From the NCBI GenBank assembly GCA_031265875.1, contig JAISCA010000002.1:1-64000 (forward strand): 64,000 nucleotides of DNA, read 5' to 3'. A program made the position numbers and the translations under genes. The notes beneath the pieces were generated by a model, which was not told the origin of the DNA, did no database searches, and saw only the letters and a program-made list of their open reading frames with translations. Numbering within the stretch: position 1 is the stretch's first letter; every line of letters begins with the position of its first letter. Below, piece by piece: positions 27,924 through 39,694 of this stretch. Source of the DNA: Propionibacteriaceae bacterium (lineage in GTDB: Bacteria; Actinomycetota; Actinomycetes; Propionibacteriales; Propionibacteriaceae).

Positions 27924-30900
27924 ATGTCACAGTCGAATCGGACAAGGCAGGGTGGAACGACCGGTGGCGGGGAACCGGGCGGTCACGGCGCCCACCGAGG
28001 GCCATCTTTGACCGGGCGGCTTAGGCCGCGCCGGTCGCGGGCCGGTTTGGCCTGGGGTGTGGCCGGCCTCAGCGCGGCGGTGGTGTTGAGCCTGGTCAGT
28101 GTGTCCGACAGTTTCGCCCGCGGGCAAACCGAACTGCATGACTCCGGTGTCTGGGTGACCAACGACAAGGATGGTCTCTTCGGTCGGGTCAACAAGTCAG
28201 CCATCGGTCTGGACGCGGTGCTGAGCTTGCCGGGCGACCCCGGTCCGACCGGTTTCCAACTCGACATCCATCAAGACGGCTCCACCGTCGTCTTGCAAGA
28301 CGTGGCCGGCGGCCGGCTGATCCCAGTCGACGCGCTGGAGAGCAAGAACCTGTCTGACGACGCCATCGTCTTGCCTCCGACCGCCCAAGTCGGCTTGGGC
28401 GGCGGCAGCTTGGCCACCCTCGACACCCGTTCCGGCGACCTCAAAGCGATTCGCTACCAGCCCGGCCAACCTCCGGTCTTGACCGGATTGGACGGCTCAG
28501 CCCCGGCCCTGCTCACCTTGGAGCCGGCGGGGCGGGCCAGCGGCGACCGGGTCGCTCTGGCAGTCGGCGTAGACGGTGCCGTCTACGCCGTCTCGATCTC
28601 CGGCGAAGGCGTCGCCTTGACCCCCCAGGCGGGTGGTTTCGCCGCTCCCGAGCGGTTCCGCTTCGCCGGTCAGGGCGAACTGTCGGCCGTGGCCGTGACG
28701 GTGGTGGGCGACCAGTTGGTGGTGGCCGATCCGACGGCCGGGCGGGTTTGGCTGCCCGGTGGCCAGGCGGTCGACCTGCCGGCCGGAGCCGGCTTGGTCC
28801 TACAACGTCCGGGGTCGGCCGCCAGCCAAGTCTGGTTGGCCACGGCCGACGGCTTGACCGAGCTGCCCCTCGACGGCGCCGCCGCCACCGTGGCCTGGGC
28901 CACGGCCCAGCCCGGCCGTCCGGCCGCCCCCGTGGTGGTGGCCGGTTGCGCCCTGGGGGCCTGGTCCGGCGCGCCGGCCGAGGTGGTGCGGTCCTGCGCC
29001 GGCGGGCCGGCTGAGAACTGGCGACCGCAAGGGCGGGCCGACCTGAGTCAACCGATTTTCCGGGTCAACCACGATCTGGTGCTGTTGAACGATGGCTTGG
29101 ACGGGAAAGTCTTCGACATCGAGACAGGCCGCAGCGTCGACCACTGGAGCGACGTCCAACCGCCGGTCGACGACACCACGACCGAGGACGACGAGGGCCG
29201 CCGCCACAGTGACTCGAACGAGCCGGCGGCGGAGGACGACTTCGTCGGGCTGCGGCCAGGTCGAGTGGCGGTGGCGCACGTCTTGGACAACGACTCCGAC
29301 GCCATGGGACGGGTCTTGGTGATCTCAGAGTTGGATCGCGGCGACCTGCCCGAATCGGTCGGTCTGACGGTGGCGCCGGACGGGCAGACCATCCAACTGG
29401 ATTGGCCGGGCGACCTCACCGCCAGTGGCTTCTATTTCCGGTACCAGGTCTCGAACGGGGTCGGCCAGGTCTGGGGTCGGGTCGCGGTGGCGACCCACGC
29501 GCCCGAGGACAACGGTGAGCCCCATCTACGGCCGGAGGCGCCGCTGCCCGTCTTCCCGGTCGCCTCCTTCGGCGGCGTGGCCCTGACGGTGTTGGGGGAT
29601 TGGCGCGACCCGGACTCGGACGCCGTCTTCGTGACCCGGGCCGAGTGGGAGGGCGGTCGCCTGCCCATCACCGGCGACGGCCAGATCCATTTCACGGCCG
29701 ACCGGCGCGAGCTGGCCGAAGACGTCGAAGTCAGGTACTGGGTCTCGGACGGCCTGTCTGAGAGCGAGGGGCAAGCTCGCGTCCACATTCTGGCGCCGAG
29801 CGACCAGGGCGTCGCGCCGGTGGCTTTCCCGGACGTGGTGCGGGCCGAGGTCGACTCCCCGGTTCGGATCTTCCCCCTGCGTAACGACCGGGTCGGGGCC
29901 GATCCGGCCCAGCCGGGGGCGACCCTGGCCCTGGTCGGAGCCGTTCCGGCCCCAGAGGGAGTCGAGGTCAAGACCGATCCGGCCTCCGGTCTGATCGAAG
30001 TGACTTCGAGTCACACCGGCGTCTTCTTCCTGCAGTACACGGTCGGCTTCGGTTCGGCTCCTTTCGGGCATTCCTTCGTGCGGGTCGACGTGGTCGAGAG
30101 CGTCGGTTCAGGTCTGGTGGCGGCGCCGGACCAGGTGGTGGTGCGCGGCCTGGTGGCGGCGTCGGTGGACGTGCTGGGCAACGACTGGGACGTCCGAGGC
30201 TCGGTGCTGTCGGTGGTCGGGGTCGAAGTCGTCGACGGCTGTGGTCTGAAGGCGGCCGTGGTCGATGGCCGGTGGGTGCGAGTGGCGCCGGTGACGGGTG
30301 TGGTCGCCGGCGTCGGCTGGTGTGGCGTGCGCTACGAGGTGGCGGGCGCCGACGGCGCGGGGGCCTGGGGCTTATTGGAGGTCGTTCTGTTGCCAGCGGT
30401 GCCAGAGGGCGACGATGTGGCCGTGGTGAACGACGATTGGGTGCGGGTCCGGGTGGGGGACCAGGCTCTGGTGAATGTATTGGGCAATGACGCCTCGGTG
30501 TCGGGGGCGGCCTTGGTCTTGGACGACGAGTACACCGGCATGCCGACCGGTGAGTTGCGGGTGGTCGATCCGGCCGGTCTGGTTCAGGGTGAGGACTTGG
30601 GTCGGGCTTTCGTGGTGGGGGATCGGGTTTTGTTCGTGGCGCCGGAGGTGGTGTCGGGTCCGTTGGATTTGGTGGTGGAGTATCAGGCCTCGTCGGTGTC
30701 GGGTTTGGTCGGTTCGGGTGTGTTGCGGGTGCAGGTTTGGCCGGAGCCGTCGGTCGGTTCGCCGGGGGTGGGTCCGTCCCCGGGCCTGGTCGAGACGCGT
30801 GGTGTGTTGGGCGGCGAGCTGGTGGCGCCGGTGGGCCCGTATGGCTTGGACGCGGACGGTGACTCGGTGCTGGTGCTGGGTTTGGTGACGGCGCCCAAAC

Positions 30901-33900
30901 TGGGCCGGGTGCTGGAGCTGTTCCCGACCGGGGTCAGATACCAAGCTTTCCCGGGCCGCCAGGACGCGACGGATGAGTTCCAGGTCCTGGTGGGGGACCG
31001 CTACGGTCGGACTGGCTTCGTGACGGTGCGGGTCGGCCTGGTCGGGCCGGGTCGGGTGCAGGCGCCGGTGGCGGTGGACGATGTGGTGACGGCGGCGCCG
31101 GGGGCGGTGGTGTCGGTCTTCCCGGCCAGCAATGACCTGGTGGGGGTGGGGGACCGGGCGTCGGTGGCGCCGCTGACGGAGGTCAACGCAGAGGTGCCGG
31201 ACGGCGTTTCGTTGGATGTCGAGCGGGGTTTGTTGCGGGTGGTGGCGCCCGAAGCCGGTGGGGCCTCGGTCCAGGTGGGCTACGCCTTGACTGGCTCGGC
31301 CGGAGTCGGCCCGGCGGCGGCGGTGTCGGTGCGGTCTCGGGTCGGTCGGTTGAATCCGCCCCGGGTCTACGATCATTTGGCCGTGACGGACGGCGGCGTG
31401 GGTTGGGCCGACGTGCTGGAAGACGCCTGGGACGTGGACGGTGAGACGGAGGACCTGCGGTTGGTGCAGGTGTTAGGCGCCGGGACGACCTTCGAGGAGT
31501 CGGGCCGGGTCGAGGCCTTGTTGTCAGACCGGGCCCGCTCGGTGGTGTTCGTGGTGGAGGACGCCACCGGGGCGCGATCAGGCAGTGTGTTGTTCGTGCC
31601 GGGCCTGAGCGCTGGCGCGGCTGGTCTGGGTCTGGTGTCGTCGGGCGAGATCTTGGTGGACCAGGACTCGTCCGTGACAGTGGACGTCAACGACTACGTC
31701 GTCTCGCCGCGCGGCGACCCGGTCCGGGTCACCAGCCGTTCCGCCACCGAAGCGGCGCCGCCGGCCGATCTGATGGTCGAAGCCATCAGTTCGACCAAGC
31801 TGCAGCTGACGGCCCTGAACGGTTACGTCGGTCCAGGCTCGATCACTTTGGAGTTGATGGATTCCGATGATTCGTCCGATCCCGAGCTGGTGTCCGGAAC
31901 GGTCACGATTCCGGTGCAGGTCGGTCCGGTGACGCCGGTCTTGCGTTGCCCCAGCGAGCCGGTCCAGGTGGTCCAAGGCGGTCGGGCGGTGGCATTGGAC
32001 GTGGCCCGGCTGTGCCATGTCTGGATGCCCGATCCGGGCGAGGTGGATTCTCTGCTGTTCGAGGCCGAGTGGGAGTCTCCGCTAGGTGGAGTGTCGGTGT
32101 CATCGGGCGAGCGGGTGTTGTCTTTGCAGGCGGCCGGGGTGGCCCGGCCGGGTTCGTCGGGTCGTCTGTCGATCACAGTGGTCGGTTTCGACGTGGTGCC
32201 GGGCGATCTGGTGGTGACGGTGGTGGAGGCTCCGCCAGCTGAGTTGTTGGTGGGGTCGCTGCTGGACGTGGCCCAAGGCTCGACGGTGTCGCACCGGGTG
32301 CAGGTGCTGTCGCCGTTGCTGGACGCCAAGCCGGCTCTGCTGTCGGTGCGACAGCTGTCGGGCATGGCCTGCGGGGTGGACTTCTCTGGGCTGGGGTTGG
32401 TCTTGTCGCCGGGCCCGGACTCTTACGGCGAGATGTTGTTCGAGGTCAAGGCGACGGATTTGGCCTCGGAGCCGTCGCGTGAGGCGCGTCATGTGGTGGG
32501 CGTCTTCTCGATGGTGGTGTATGGGCGGCCGGAGGCGCCGTCGGCGCCGGTGCCGGGTCCGGTGGTGTTGTCGCATGGGGTGGGTTTGGTGTGGTCGTCG
32601 GGGGCTGATCATGGGGCGCCGGTGGAGGAGTTCGAGTTGGTGGAGGTTGGTTCGGGCAAATCGTGGTCGGTGGGTCGGGCGACTCGTTTCGATGTGGTGG
32701 GTTTGCCGAATGGGGTGGAGGTGTGTTTCCAAGTCAGGGCGAGGAATCGGGCTGGTTGGTCTGATTTCTCTTTGGTGGGGCCTTGTCAGGTGCCGAATGA
32801 GGCGCCGGGTCGGGCTCCGGGGTTCCAGGTCTCGGGTGTGGGCGACGGCACGGTGTCTTTGATTTGGGACCCGGCTCCGGTCGATGGCACCCCGGTCACC
32901 GGCTACCGGCTGGATTGGCCCGGCGGATCAGTTCTGCTGCCGGGGGACCAGACCTCTGTCACAGTCACTGGTTTGGACAATTACACGATCTATGACTTCG
33001 CCTTGACCGCTCGTAACGTCATGGGTTGGTCGGAGCAGGTGGCGCTGACCAGCGGCCAACCCTCCGGTCGGCCGGTCTGTCAGGGCGTCTTGACCATTCA
33101 ACCGGACGACTTGGCCGACGAGGCCCGGGTCAACCTGTCCTGGTCGGCGGCCGACGCCAACGGCCCCGGGCCAGTCACCTACACCCTGCGGCGATCCGGC
33201 CAGGGCGAGGTCGCCTTCGGTCCGCTCGGCGCCTTGCATTGGACCGACCAGGTGGCCTACGACGGCACCAGCTACCACTACGTCCTGGAGGCCAGCAACG
33301 CCACCGGCGGCCCGGACCACACCTGCACGCTGGAGCGTGACTTCTCCGCCGTCGGTGTGCCGGCGGCCTGGGGCGGCGCTTCCTTGACCGTGGTCCCGAC
33401 CGGCCAGGACGGCCAAGCCAAGCTGACCCTGGAGGTGCCGCCGTCCCGGGGCGCCGTCTCCGAACTGACCTTGGTGGGCTGGCCCGGCGTCAGCCTGACC
33501 AGCCCGGGGCCGAACGGCGGCCGCATCGAACAGCTCATCGACGGCTTGCCCAACGGCGTGCCGACCCCGATCCAAGTCCAACTCTGCAATGAGAACCGGA
33601 GCCCCTGTCAGACCTCGCCCACCCGCAACGTGACCGTCTTCGGACAGCTGGCCACGCCCCAGGTCACGGCTTGGCCGCACGGCTCCTACGGCGACCATCT
33701 GCTCTGCGCCAGGGCCAGCGCCGACGCCCGCGGAGCCACCGCCAGTCTCCGGCTGCGGGCCTCGAACGGGGCCACCTCCACGACAGACAGCGGCATCGGC
33801 GACCTGGCCGTCTCGGACTGGTGCGTCGACGCCGGGGCGGAGGAGACCACTTTGACCTTCACGGCCGAGCTTCAGACCGGCCCCACCACGCCGGTGCGAC

Positions 33901-35141
33901 CTGATCCGACGCCGGGCACGGCCCAGGCCACCACCCCGAAGGACCCCAAGCCGCCCTTGCAGGCTCCGACTCTGACCCCTCGTCAAGGGGGAGTGGGCGA
34001 CACCGAGGTCTGCGCCACCGGCCACGGCGACGGCCGGGGCTACCCAGCCAATCTCTACGTCAGCAATAGCCTGAACGGTGATCGGACCGCCACCGTCAGC
34101 GGCAACGGAGCGCTGAACGCTAGCGAGCTGTGCGTCGATCCGGGGTATCCCGGGGCTCAGGTCACTTTCACGGCCCACCTGTCCACCGGGTTGACCGACC
34201 CGCCCCGGACAGACGCGCCGGACGCCAGCGTCACTTTGACCGCGTCGGCCTCGCCTTTGCCGACTCCCACCATCCAGGTCAATGTCCCGGGCTTGACCGG
34301 TGACTATCGGGTCTGCGCTCAGGCCCAGGGCGACGGCCGGGGCACGCCGGCCAAGCTCTACATCACCAGTTCCACTGGCCAGACCTCGCCGACCGTGACT
34401 GGTTCGGGGGCGTTGTCGGCGGCTAATTGGTGCGTCACGGTCAATCCGGCTCAGTACGTCACCTTCACCGCCCACCTGGACAATGACTCGGCCGCCACGC
34501 CCCGGCCGAATCAGACCGCCACGGCCACCGGCGCCGCGCCCCCGCCGCCACCGGCCTTCACCCAGCCGGCTCTGACTGTGTACATGGGTGGCTCGCTCAG
34601 CGCTCCGAAGGTTTGCGCCGAAGCCTCCGGTGACGCCCGAGGGTACAACGCCACCCTCACCATAACGAACAATAAGACTGGTGACACTTGGCGAAGTCCA
34701 GAGGGGACTGGCGCGCTGTCGGTGCCAGGTAGATGCATCTCAGTCGCCAATAATGTGGCCGTGACTTTCACAGCCACTCTGAGTTCGTCCGTGTCTGGGC
34801 GGCCTGACGTCAGTCATTCGGTCAGTATCACCTCGTATGACTACAGTCCCAGCGTCTCGATTGGGCTGAGCGGCAATTCAGTCGGCGACTGCGGTGATGG
34901 GCTTCCCTGCTACAGCCTACTGGTCTCGAGCAACGGATTCCCCTCCGGCACTCTGAACTGTACTTTGGTTAGAAATAACGTTAATCATAATGGTCGGAGC
35001 TGGACTCAGCCCGCCAATCAGGCAAACTACAATAGCGGTTTGTGGTTTGGTCGAGTTAACACCAGGGCGGAGGTGAGCTGCACCCTGGGCTCGTACACCG
35101 CCACCTCCGGCTACGTCTGCCTACCAGGCAATTGCAGCTAG
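27924..35141 (+). CDS. Giant (2405 aa) membrane-anchored surface protein with Ig-like/cadherin-like and fibronectin type III domains
   Basis: Single N-terminal TM ([25 protein letters not shown]); repeated VLGNDxxVxG/VVNDDWVRV Ig-like modules; FN3 modules ([71 protein letters not shown]); four Cys-paired C-terminal repeats. Confidence 0.9.
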   Translation: MSQSNRTRQGGTTGGGEPGGHGAHRGPSLTGRLRPRRSRAGLAWGVAGLSAAVVLSLVSVSDSFARGQTELHDSGVWVTNDKDGLFGRVNKSAIGLDAVLSLPGDPGPTGFQLDIHQDGSTVVLQDVAGGRLIPVDALESKNLSDDAIVLPPTAQVGLGGGSLATLDTRSGDLKAIRYQPGQPPVLTGLDGSAPALLTLEPAGRASGDRVALAVGVDGAVYAVSISGEGVALTPQAGGFAAPERFRFAGQGELSAVAVTVVGDQLVVADPTAGRVWLPGGQAVDLPAGAGLVLQRPGSAASQVWLATADGLTELPLDGAAATVAWATAQPGRPAAPVVVAGCALGAWSGAPAEVVRSCAGGPAENWRPQGRADLSQPIFRVNHDLVLLNDGLDGKVFDIETGRSVDHWSDVQPPVDDTTTEDDEGRRHSDSNEPAAEDDFVGLRPGRVAVAHVLDNDSDAMGRVLVISELDRGDLPESVGLTVAPDGQTIQLDWPGDLTASGFYFRYQVSNGVGQVWGRVAVATHAPEDNGEPHLRPEAPLPVFPVASFGGVALTVLGDWRDPDSDAVFVTRAEWEGGRLPITGDGQIHFTADRRELAEDVEVRYWVSDGLSESEGQARVHILAPSDQGVAPVAFPDVVRAEVDSPVRIFPLRNDRVGADPAQPGATLALVGAVPAPEGVEVKTDPASGLIEVTSSHTGVFFLQYTVGFGSAPFGHSFVRVDVVESVGSGLVAAPDQVVVRGLVAASVDVLGNDWDVRGSVLSVVGVEVVDGCGLKAAVVDGRWVRVAPVTGVVAGVGWCGVRYEVAGADGAGAWGLLEVVLLPAVPEGDDVAVVNDDWVRVRVGDQALVNVLGNDASVSGAALVLDDEYTGMPTGELRVVDPAGLVQGEDLGRAFVVGDRVLFVAPEVVSGPLDLVVEYQASSVSGLVGSGVLRVQVWPEPSVGSPGVGPSPGLVETRGVLGGELVAPVGPYGLDADGDSVLVLGLVTAPKLGRVLELFPTGVRYQAFPGRQDATDEFQVLVGDRYGRTGFVTVRVGLVGPGRVQAPVAVDDVVTAAPGAVVSVFPASNDLVGVGDRASVAPLTEVNAEVPDGVSLDVERGLLRVVAPEAGGASVQVGYALTGSAGVGPAAAVSVRSRVGRLNPPRVYDHLAVTDGGVGWADVLEDAWDVDGETEDLRLVQVLGAGTTFEESGRVEALLSDRARSVVFVVEDATGARSGSVLFVPGLSAGAAGLGLVSSGEILVDQDSSVTVDVNDYVVSPRGDPVRVTSRSATEAAPPADLMVEAISSTKLQLTALNGYVGPGSITLELMDSDDSSDPELVSGTVTIPVQVGPVTPVLRCPSEPVQVVQGGRAVALDVARLCHVWMPDPGEVDSLLFEAEWESPLGGVSVSSGERVLSLQAAGVARPGSSGRLSITVVGFDVVPGDLVVTVVEAPPAELLVGSLLDVAQGSTVSHRVQVLSPLLDAKPALLSVRQLSGMACGVDFSGLGLVLSPGPDSYGEMLFEVKATDLASEPSREARHVVGVFSMVVYGRPEAPSAPVPGPVVLSHGVGLVWSSGADHGAPVEEFELVEVGSGKSWSVGRATRFDVVGLPNGVEVCFQVRARNRAGWSDFSLVGPCQVPNEAPGRAPGFQVSGVGDGTVSLIWDPAPVDGTPVTGYRLDWPGGSVLLPGDQTSVTVTGLDNYTIYDFALTARNVMGWSEQVALTSGQPSGRPVCQGVLTIQPDDLADEARVNLSWSAADANGPGPVTYTLRRSGQGEVAFGPLGALHWTDQVAYDGTSYHYVLEASNATGGPDHTCTLERDFSAVGVPAAWGGASLTVVPTGQDGQAKLTLEVPPSRGAVSELTLVGWPGVSLTSPGPNGGRIEQLIDGLPNGVPTPIQVQLCNENRSPCQTSPTRNVTVFGQLATPQVTAWPHGSYGDHLLCARASADARGATASLRLRASNGATSTTDSGIGDLAVSDWCVDAGAEETTLTFTAELQTGPTTPVRPDPTPGTAQATTPKDPKPPLQAPTLTPRQGGVGDTEVCATGHGDGRGYPANLYVSNSLNGDRTATVSGNGALNASELCVDPGYPGAQVTFTAHLSTGLTDPPRTDAPDASVTLTASASPLPTPTIQVNVPGLTGDYRVCAQAQGDGRGTPAKLYITSSTGQTSPTVTGSGALSAANWCVTVNPAQYVTFTAHLDNDSAATPRPNQTATATGAAPPPPPAFTQPALTVYMGGSLSAPKVCAEASGDARGYNATLTITNNKTGDTWRSPEGTGALSVPGRCISVANNVAVTFTATLSSSVSGRPDVSHSVSITSYDYSPSVSIGLSGNSVGDCGDGLPCYSLLVSSNGFPSGTLNCTLVRNNVNHNGRSWTQPANQANYNSGLWFGRVNTRAEVSCTLGSYTATSGYVCLPGNCS

Positions 35142-35171
35142 GAAACAGTCGGTCGTCCGCTGTGATCATTG

Positions 35172-36164
35172 CTAGGCGATGACCAGCGGCCGGTCGGGCT
35201 TAGGCCCGGTCGTCCCGATCTGGTCGGCCAGATCAAGCCAGCGGCTAGGGCTCGGCCGTCCGACCCCGGCCCACCCGACCTCGGCCGCGCCCAGGGCGCC
35301 GACCGGTTGGTCGGCCGGTAGTTCGACCAAGCGACGGCTGAGCCCGAGGTGGGCCAGCAGGGGGGAGCGGCGCTCGCCTCGGGCCAGGCGTTGGCGCACC
35401 CGGTCGGTCAGCCCGACGGCGGTGGCGATGACGCCGCCGCCCAGCACGATCAGGGCCGGGTCGTAGGCCAGGGCGGCCACCCGCACGACCGTGGCCAAAC
35501 CGGACACTAAGCGGGCGGCCTGATGGCGGGCCGGCGGACTGGTGGTGTCCAGTAGGTCGGCCAGGTCGAGGCCGAGGTCGGCCAGGCGCTGGCTGACGGC
35601 CCCGCCGCCCACCACGGTCTCCAAACAGCCGCGCTGGCCACAGGAGCAGCGTGGCCCGCCCGGATTGAGCGAGAGGTGGCCGATCTCGCCCGCCCCATTG
35701 GCTTGGCCGCGTAACAGCCGGCCGTCCAGGACGGTGGCCAAGGCCAGGCCGGTGCCGACGTTGACATAGGTCAGCTGGGCGGTCTGGCGCAACAACCGGG
35801 CCGCGCCCAGAGCGCTGGCTTTGACGTCGTTCTCGACTCGGATCGGGCAGCTGAAGCCCTGGCTCAGAGCGCCGGCCAGGTCCAACTCGACCAGGCCCAG
35901 GTTGGCGGCTTGGCGGACCAGGCCGCGTTCCGGATCGACCAGTCCGGGCAGGCCGACGCCGACCGAGTCCAGGGCCGAGCGGTCTAGGCCGAGTTGGTCC
36001 AGGGCCTGGTCGCTGGCCTGGAGGATGGAGTCGACCACTCCGCTGGGACCGGACTGGGTGGGCCGGTGGTGATCGGCCAGGACGGGTCCGACGGCGGTCT
36101 CAGTCCGGACCACGACGGCCCGGGTCTTGCTGCCGCCGACGTCGAGGCCCAGGCTGAGACCCAA
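35172..36164 (-). CDS. ROK family sugar kinase (glucokinase-like)
   Basis: LGLDVGGSKTRAVVV; GGPRCSCGQRGCLETVVGG ROK zinc motif. Confidence 0.92.
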   Translation of the reverse strand: MGLSLGLDVGGSKTRAVVVRTETAVGPVLADHHRPTQSGPSGVVDSILQASDQALDQLGLDRSALDSVGVGLPGLVDPERGLVRQAANLGLVELDLAGALSQGFSCPIRVENDVKASALGAARLLRQTAQLTYVNVGTGLALATVLDGRLLRGQANGAGEIGHLSLNPGGPRCSCGQRGCLETVVGGGAVSQRLADLGLDLADLLDTTSPPARHQAARLVSGLATVVRVAALAYDPALIVLGGGVIATAVGLTDRVRQRLARGERRSPLLAHLGLSRRLVELPADQPVGALGAAEVGWAGVGRPSPSRWLDLADQIGTTGPKPDRPLVIA

Positions 36165-36167
36165 GGC

Positions 36168-37055
36168 TCAGCCCTTGACCGCGCCGGCCACCAGGCCGGA
36201 GGTCAGACGGCCCTGCACGATCAGGAAGAAGACGATGACGGGCAGCGCCACCAGGGTGGAGGCGGCCATGACCTGCCCCCAGTCGGTCTCGCGGGTGGCC
36301 GAGGCCTGGATGAAGCCGCGCAGCCACAGCGGCAGGGTGCGGGCGTCCTCCTTCTGCATGATGACCAGGGCGATGGTGAACTCGTTCCAGGCCTGCAGGA
36401 AGGCGTAGACCCCGGAGGCCACCAGACCGGGGGCCAGAAGGGGGAAGGTGATGCGGAAGAAGGCGCCGCTGCGGCTGCAGCCGTCGACCATGGCGGCCTC
36501 CTCCAGGTCGGCCGGCACGCCGGCCACGAAGCCGCGCAGCATCCAGACCGTGAAGGGCACCACGGCGGCGGTGTAGAGGACGGCCAGGCCGACCGCCTGA
36601 TTGAGCAAGCCGAGGTTGGCCATCAGCTTGTACTGGGCGATGAAGAGGCCCTCGGCCGGCAGCATCTGAATGAAGAGGACGGCCAGGATGAAGCTGGTGC
36701 GACCCCGGAAGCGGTAGCGCGAGATGGCCAGGGCGGCGCAGAAGGCGAACAGCAAGCAAGCCACCACGGCGGTCAAGGTCACGATCAGGCTGGTCTTGAG
36801 GGAGGTGAAGAAGCTGCCCGAGGCCAAGGCGGCGGCGTAATTGTCGAAGCTGCCGCCCCAGGGCCCCAGCCGGGGCCGGGTCGAGACCAGGACGGCGTTG
36901 GGCAACAGCGACGAGTTGATCATCCAGTAGACCGGGAAGGCCCAGATCAAGGCGACCAGGACGGCGATCAGGTTGGCCAGCAGTCGTCCCGGCCGCCAGC
37001 GGCGGACGGTCGGGGGCGGGGCCGAGACGGCGGATCGAGTCAAACTGGCGTTCAT
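36168..37055 (-). CDS. Carbohydrate ABC transporter permease (MalG-like)
   Basis: EEAAMVDGCSRSGAFFRITFPLLAPGLVASGVYAFLQAWNEF EAA motif; start ATG 37055 overlapping the upstream gene. Confidence 0.95.
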   Translation of the reverse strand: MNASLTRSAVSAPPPTVRRWRPGRLLANLIAVLVALIWAFPVYWMINSSLLPNAVLVSTRPRLGPWGGSFDNYAAALASGSFFTSLKTSLIVTLTAVVACLLFAFCAALAISRYRFRGRTSFILAVLFIQMLPAEGLFIAQYKLMANLGLLNQAVGLAVLYTAAVVPFTVWMLRGFVAGVPADLEEAAMVDGCSRSGAFFRITFPLLAPGLVASGVYAFLQAWNEFTIALVIMQKEDARTLPLWLRGFIQASATRETDWGQVMAASTLVALPVIVFFLIVQGRLTSGLVAGAVKG

Positions 37056-37969
37056 GCTTTGTCCTCCTTCATCAGCGAGCGGACGTAGGGGGCCGATAGC
37101 AGCACGGTCAGGATGAGGACGAAGACGCTCATGGCGGCGGCCAGGCCGAAGTTGGACGAGCCGACGCCGAGGCGATAGATGTACGTGCCCAGCAGGTCGG
37201 TGCTGGAGGCGGGGGCGCCGGCGTCTTGGAGCAGCCGGATCTGGGTGAAGACGCGCAGATCCCAGATGATCTGGAGCAGCAGCACGATCATCAGGACGGG
37301 CCGGATCAGGGGCAGGACGATCTGGGTGAAGCGGCGGTGGCCCGAGGCTCCGTCCAACTGAGCCGCCTCCATCACCTCGGTCGAGACCTGGGTCAGGCCG
37401 GCGTAGACCGAGAAGGCGACGAAGGGCACCGACATCCAGACCACGATGATGGTGGCGACGGCGTAGAAGCTGGACGGCTGCTCCAGCCAATTGTGATTGG
37501 TGAAAGGCAGGCCCAACTTAGTCAAGAACCAATTGACTAGACCGAAGTGCCAGTTGAAGAGCCAGACCCAGACCGTCATCGCTGTCACCACCGGCATGGC
37601 CCAAGCCAGCAAGAGGCCGACCTGGAGGGCGATGCGCACGGCTTTCGCCACGACCTGCATGAGCAGAGCCAGGGCCACGCCGATGGTGACGGTCCCGGTC
37701 GCGTTGATGAGACAGAAGAGCAGAGAGCGGCCCACCACGGCCCAGATCTGGGGGTCGGACAGCAGCTCGGCGTAGTTGCTCAAGCCGATGAAGTCGGCCG
37801 CCTGACCGAATTGCTGAGCCAGTCCGAATTTGAGAGTGGAGGTGTAGAGCTGCCAGCCGACGGGGTAGGCCAAGGCCGCCAACAGGATGGCCACGGCCGG
37901 TGTCAACAGGGCGTACGGCGCCCAGTTCGGTCGTCGCCGAGCGGTCCGGCGGGGGCTGGTCTGAGCCAT
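37052..37969 (-). CDS. Carbohydrate ABC transporter permease (MalF-like)
   Basis: MEAAQLDGASGHRRFTQIVLPLIRPVLMIVLLLQIIWDLRVFTQ EAA motif. Confidence 0.95.
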   Translation of the reverse strand: MAQTSPRRTARRRPNWAPYALLTPAVAILLAALAYPVGWQLYTSTLKFGLAQQFGQAADFIGLSNYAELLSDPQIWAVVGRSLLFCLINATGTVTIGVALALLMQVVAKAVRIALQVGLLLAWAMPVVTAMTVWVWLFNWHFGLVNWFLTKLGLPFTNHNWLEQPSSFYAVATIIVVWMSVPFVAFSVYAGLTQVSTEVMEAAQLDGASGHRRFTQIVLPLIRPVLMIVLLLQIIWDLRVFTQIRLLQDAGAPASSTDLLGTYIYRLGVGSSNFGLAAAMSVFVLILTVLLSAPYVRSLMKEDKA

Positions 37970-38098
37970 TGAGATGGCCTCCTCTCGGGTTCTTGGTCTG
38001 ATGTCGGAGCGAATGGTCGGGAGCGACCGGGGGTTCAGGAGAGGCCATCCGGTCCTAGACCGGGAGCGAGTCGGTGGGAACGAAGCGATTGAGAAGAG

Positions 38099-38135
38099 AG
38101 GCTCCCGGCTGAGACGGTAGCTCAGCCGGGAGCCT
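38099..38135 (-). terminator. Intra-operon hairpin between binding-protein gene and permease genes
   Basis: AGGCTCCCGGCTGAG-ACGGTAG-CTCAGCCGGGAGCCT, perfect 15-bp stem. Confidence 0.8.
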
Positions 38136-38144
38136 TGTCTTTGA

Positions 38145-39500
38145 TCAGAGTGGGTTCAGCAGCGGGGTCAGCAGCGTGTCGTACTCCGCCGCCAAGGCGA
38201 CCACGTCCTCGCCCTGGGCGATGCGGGAGAAGAAGGTCTCCATGTGCAGGCCGCCCTCGATGGTGGCCCAGCCGGGCGCGGCCGGGGTCAGCTTCGAGTT
38301 GGCGGCCGAGGCGATCAGGGCCTGGGCGAACTGGTCGGAGCCGAGCGAGCTGACGTACTGTGAGTTGGCCGGGCCGAGACCCTGCTCGCCCAACATGCGC
38401 TGGTAGTCGGCCGAGAAGATGATGCGCAGCAGCTCGCGCGCCCCTTCCTGGTTGCGGCTGGCGGCTGAGATGCCGATGTTGGAGCCGCCGGCGAAGACCG
38501 GGGCCGGCTGGCCGTCGTTGCCGGGCAGGGCGAAGACGCCGAAGACGTCGTCGTTCCACTGGCGACCGGGCTTGCCGTCGACAGTGACCAGGTCGCCGAT
38601 CGACCAGTGGGCCCAGCCCGGCGCCATGATGGTGGCGGCGGCCAGAGAGGTCGTGAGCGTGGTCTCGGAGCCGTCGGCGGCCTTCTCGACGGCGCTGTCA
38701 GAGTCGTTGATGTAGAGCCAGGGGCTCTCGTCCTTGGCCGTCGAAGGGGCCTTGGAGGCGTTCTGGTAGATCTCCTGGAGCTGGCGCAGACCCTTGATGG
38801 TGTTGGGATCGGACAGGGTCATGACCCATTCGCCGTTCTCCTGCTTGGCCAGATCGCCGCCGTTGGCGAAGATCCAGGAGATGCCGTTGCGCCAGTCCTG
38901 GCCACCGATGAAGAAGCCGGAGAAGTCGGCGATGCCGTTGGGATTGTCCTGGGTCAGCCGGACGACGGATTGGTTGAACTCGTCCAAGGTGGCAGGCAGG
39001 GCGATCCCGGCGGCGGCGTAGACGTCCTTGCGGTAGAACATGTAGCGCGAGCCGAAGTAGTAGGGCAAGGTGTAGTTCTTGCCGTCGACCAGGCCGGCCG
39101 CCACGAAGGACTGCAAGAGGTTGGCCCCGCCCAGTTCGTTGTACAGGTCGGATATGTCGGAGAAAGCGCCGACATTGGTGAAGGTGGGTGATTGGGTGTT
39201 GCCCAATTCGACCACGTCGGGGGTGTTGTTGGCGTCGGGCAGCGAGGTGGTCAACTTGGTCACCAAGTCGCCCCAGGCCTGCTCCTCGATGGTCAAGGTT
39301 CCGCCGGTGCGGCTGTTGTACTCGGCCTTGAGCCAGTCGCGCAGGCTGTCCGGGGTGTCGCCGCCGGCCAACCATAAAGTGATGTTCTGGCCGCCGGTGG
39401 AGTCGGACGGGTTGGGGTTGTCTGAGCTGCAGGCGGACAGGGTCAGGGCGGTGGCGGTGGCCAGGGCGGCCAGAGCGACCGCGCGCTGGATGCGCTTCAT
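38145..39500 (-). CDS. Carbohydrate ABC transporter substrate-binding lipoprotein
   Basis: MKRIQRAVALAALATATALTLSACSSDNPNPSDSTGGQNITLWLAGG lipobox + SBP fold; ORF-track start at 40295 is an artefact. Confidence 0.95.
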   Translation of the reverse strand: MKRIQRAVALAALATATALTLSACSSDNPNPSDSTGGQNITLWLAGGDTPDSLRDWLKAEYNSRTGGTLTIEEQAWGDLVTKLTTSLPDANNTPDVVELGNTQSPTFTNVGAFSDISDLYNELGGANLLQSFVAAGLVDGKNYTLPYYFGSRYMFYRKDVYAAAGIALPATLDEFNQSVVRLTQDNPNGIADFSGFFIGGQDWRNGISWIFANGGDLAKQENGEWVMTLSDPNTIKGLRQLQEIYQNASKAPSTAKDESPWLYINDSDSAVEKAADGSETTLTTSLAAATIMAPGWAHWSIGDLVTVDGKPGRQWNDDVFGVFALPGNDGQPAPVFAGGSNIGISAASRNQEGARELLRIIFSADYQRMLGEQGLGPANSQYVSSLGSDQFAQALIASAANSKLTPAAPGWATIEGGLHMETFFSRIAQGEDVVALAAEYDTLLTPLLNPL

Positions 39501-39694
39501 GCGTCTTCCTTTCGTGTTTCGATCTTCTAGGTGGTGGTCTGTGGTCAGGGGCTGGGCCGGATGGCCAGCCGGGTCCAGCGACAGGGCCGAAGCGGACGCT
39601 GAGATTTGGACGAGCGGCTCGAACCTTTCGAGCCTGAGGCCTCGGCTTGACGCGGTGGGTCCGCGCGGCGGTAGGAGGACACTGCGAGAGCTCT

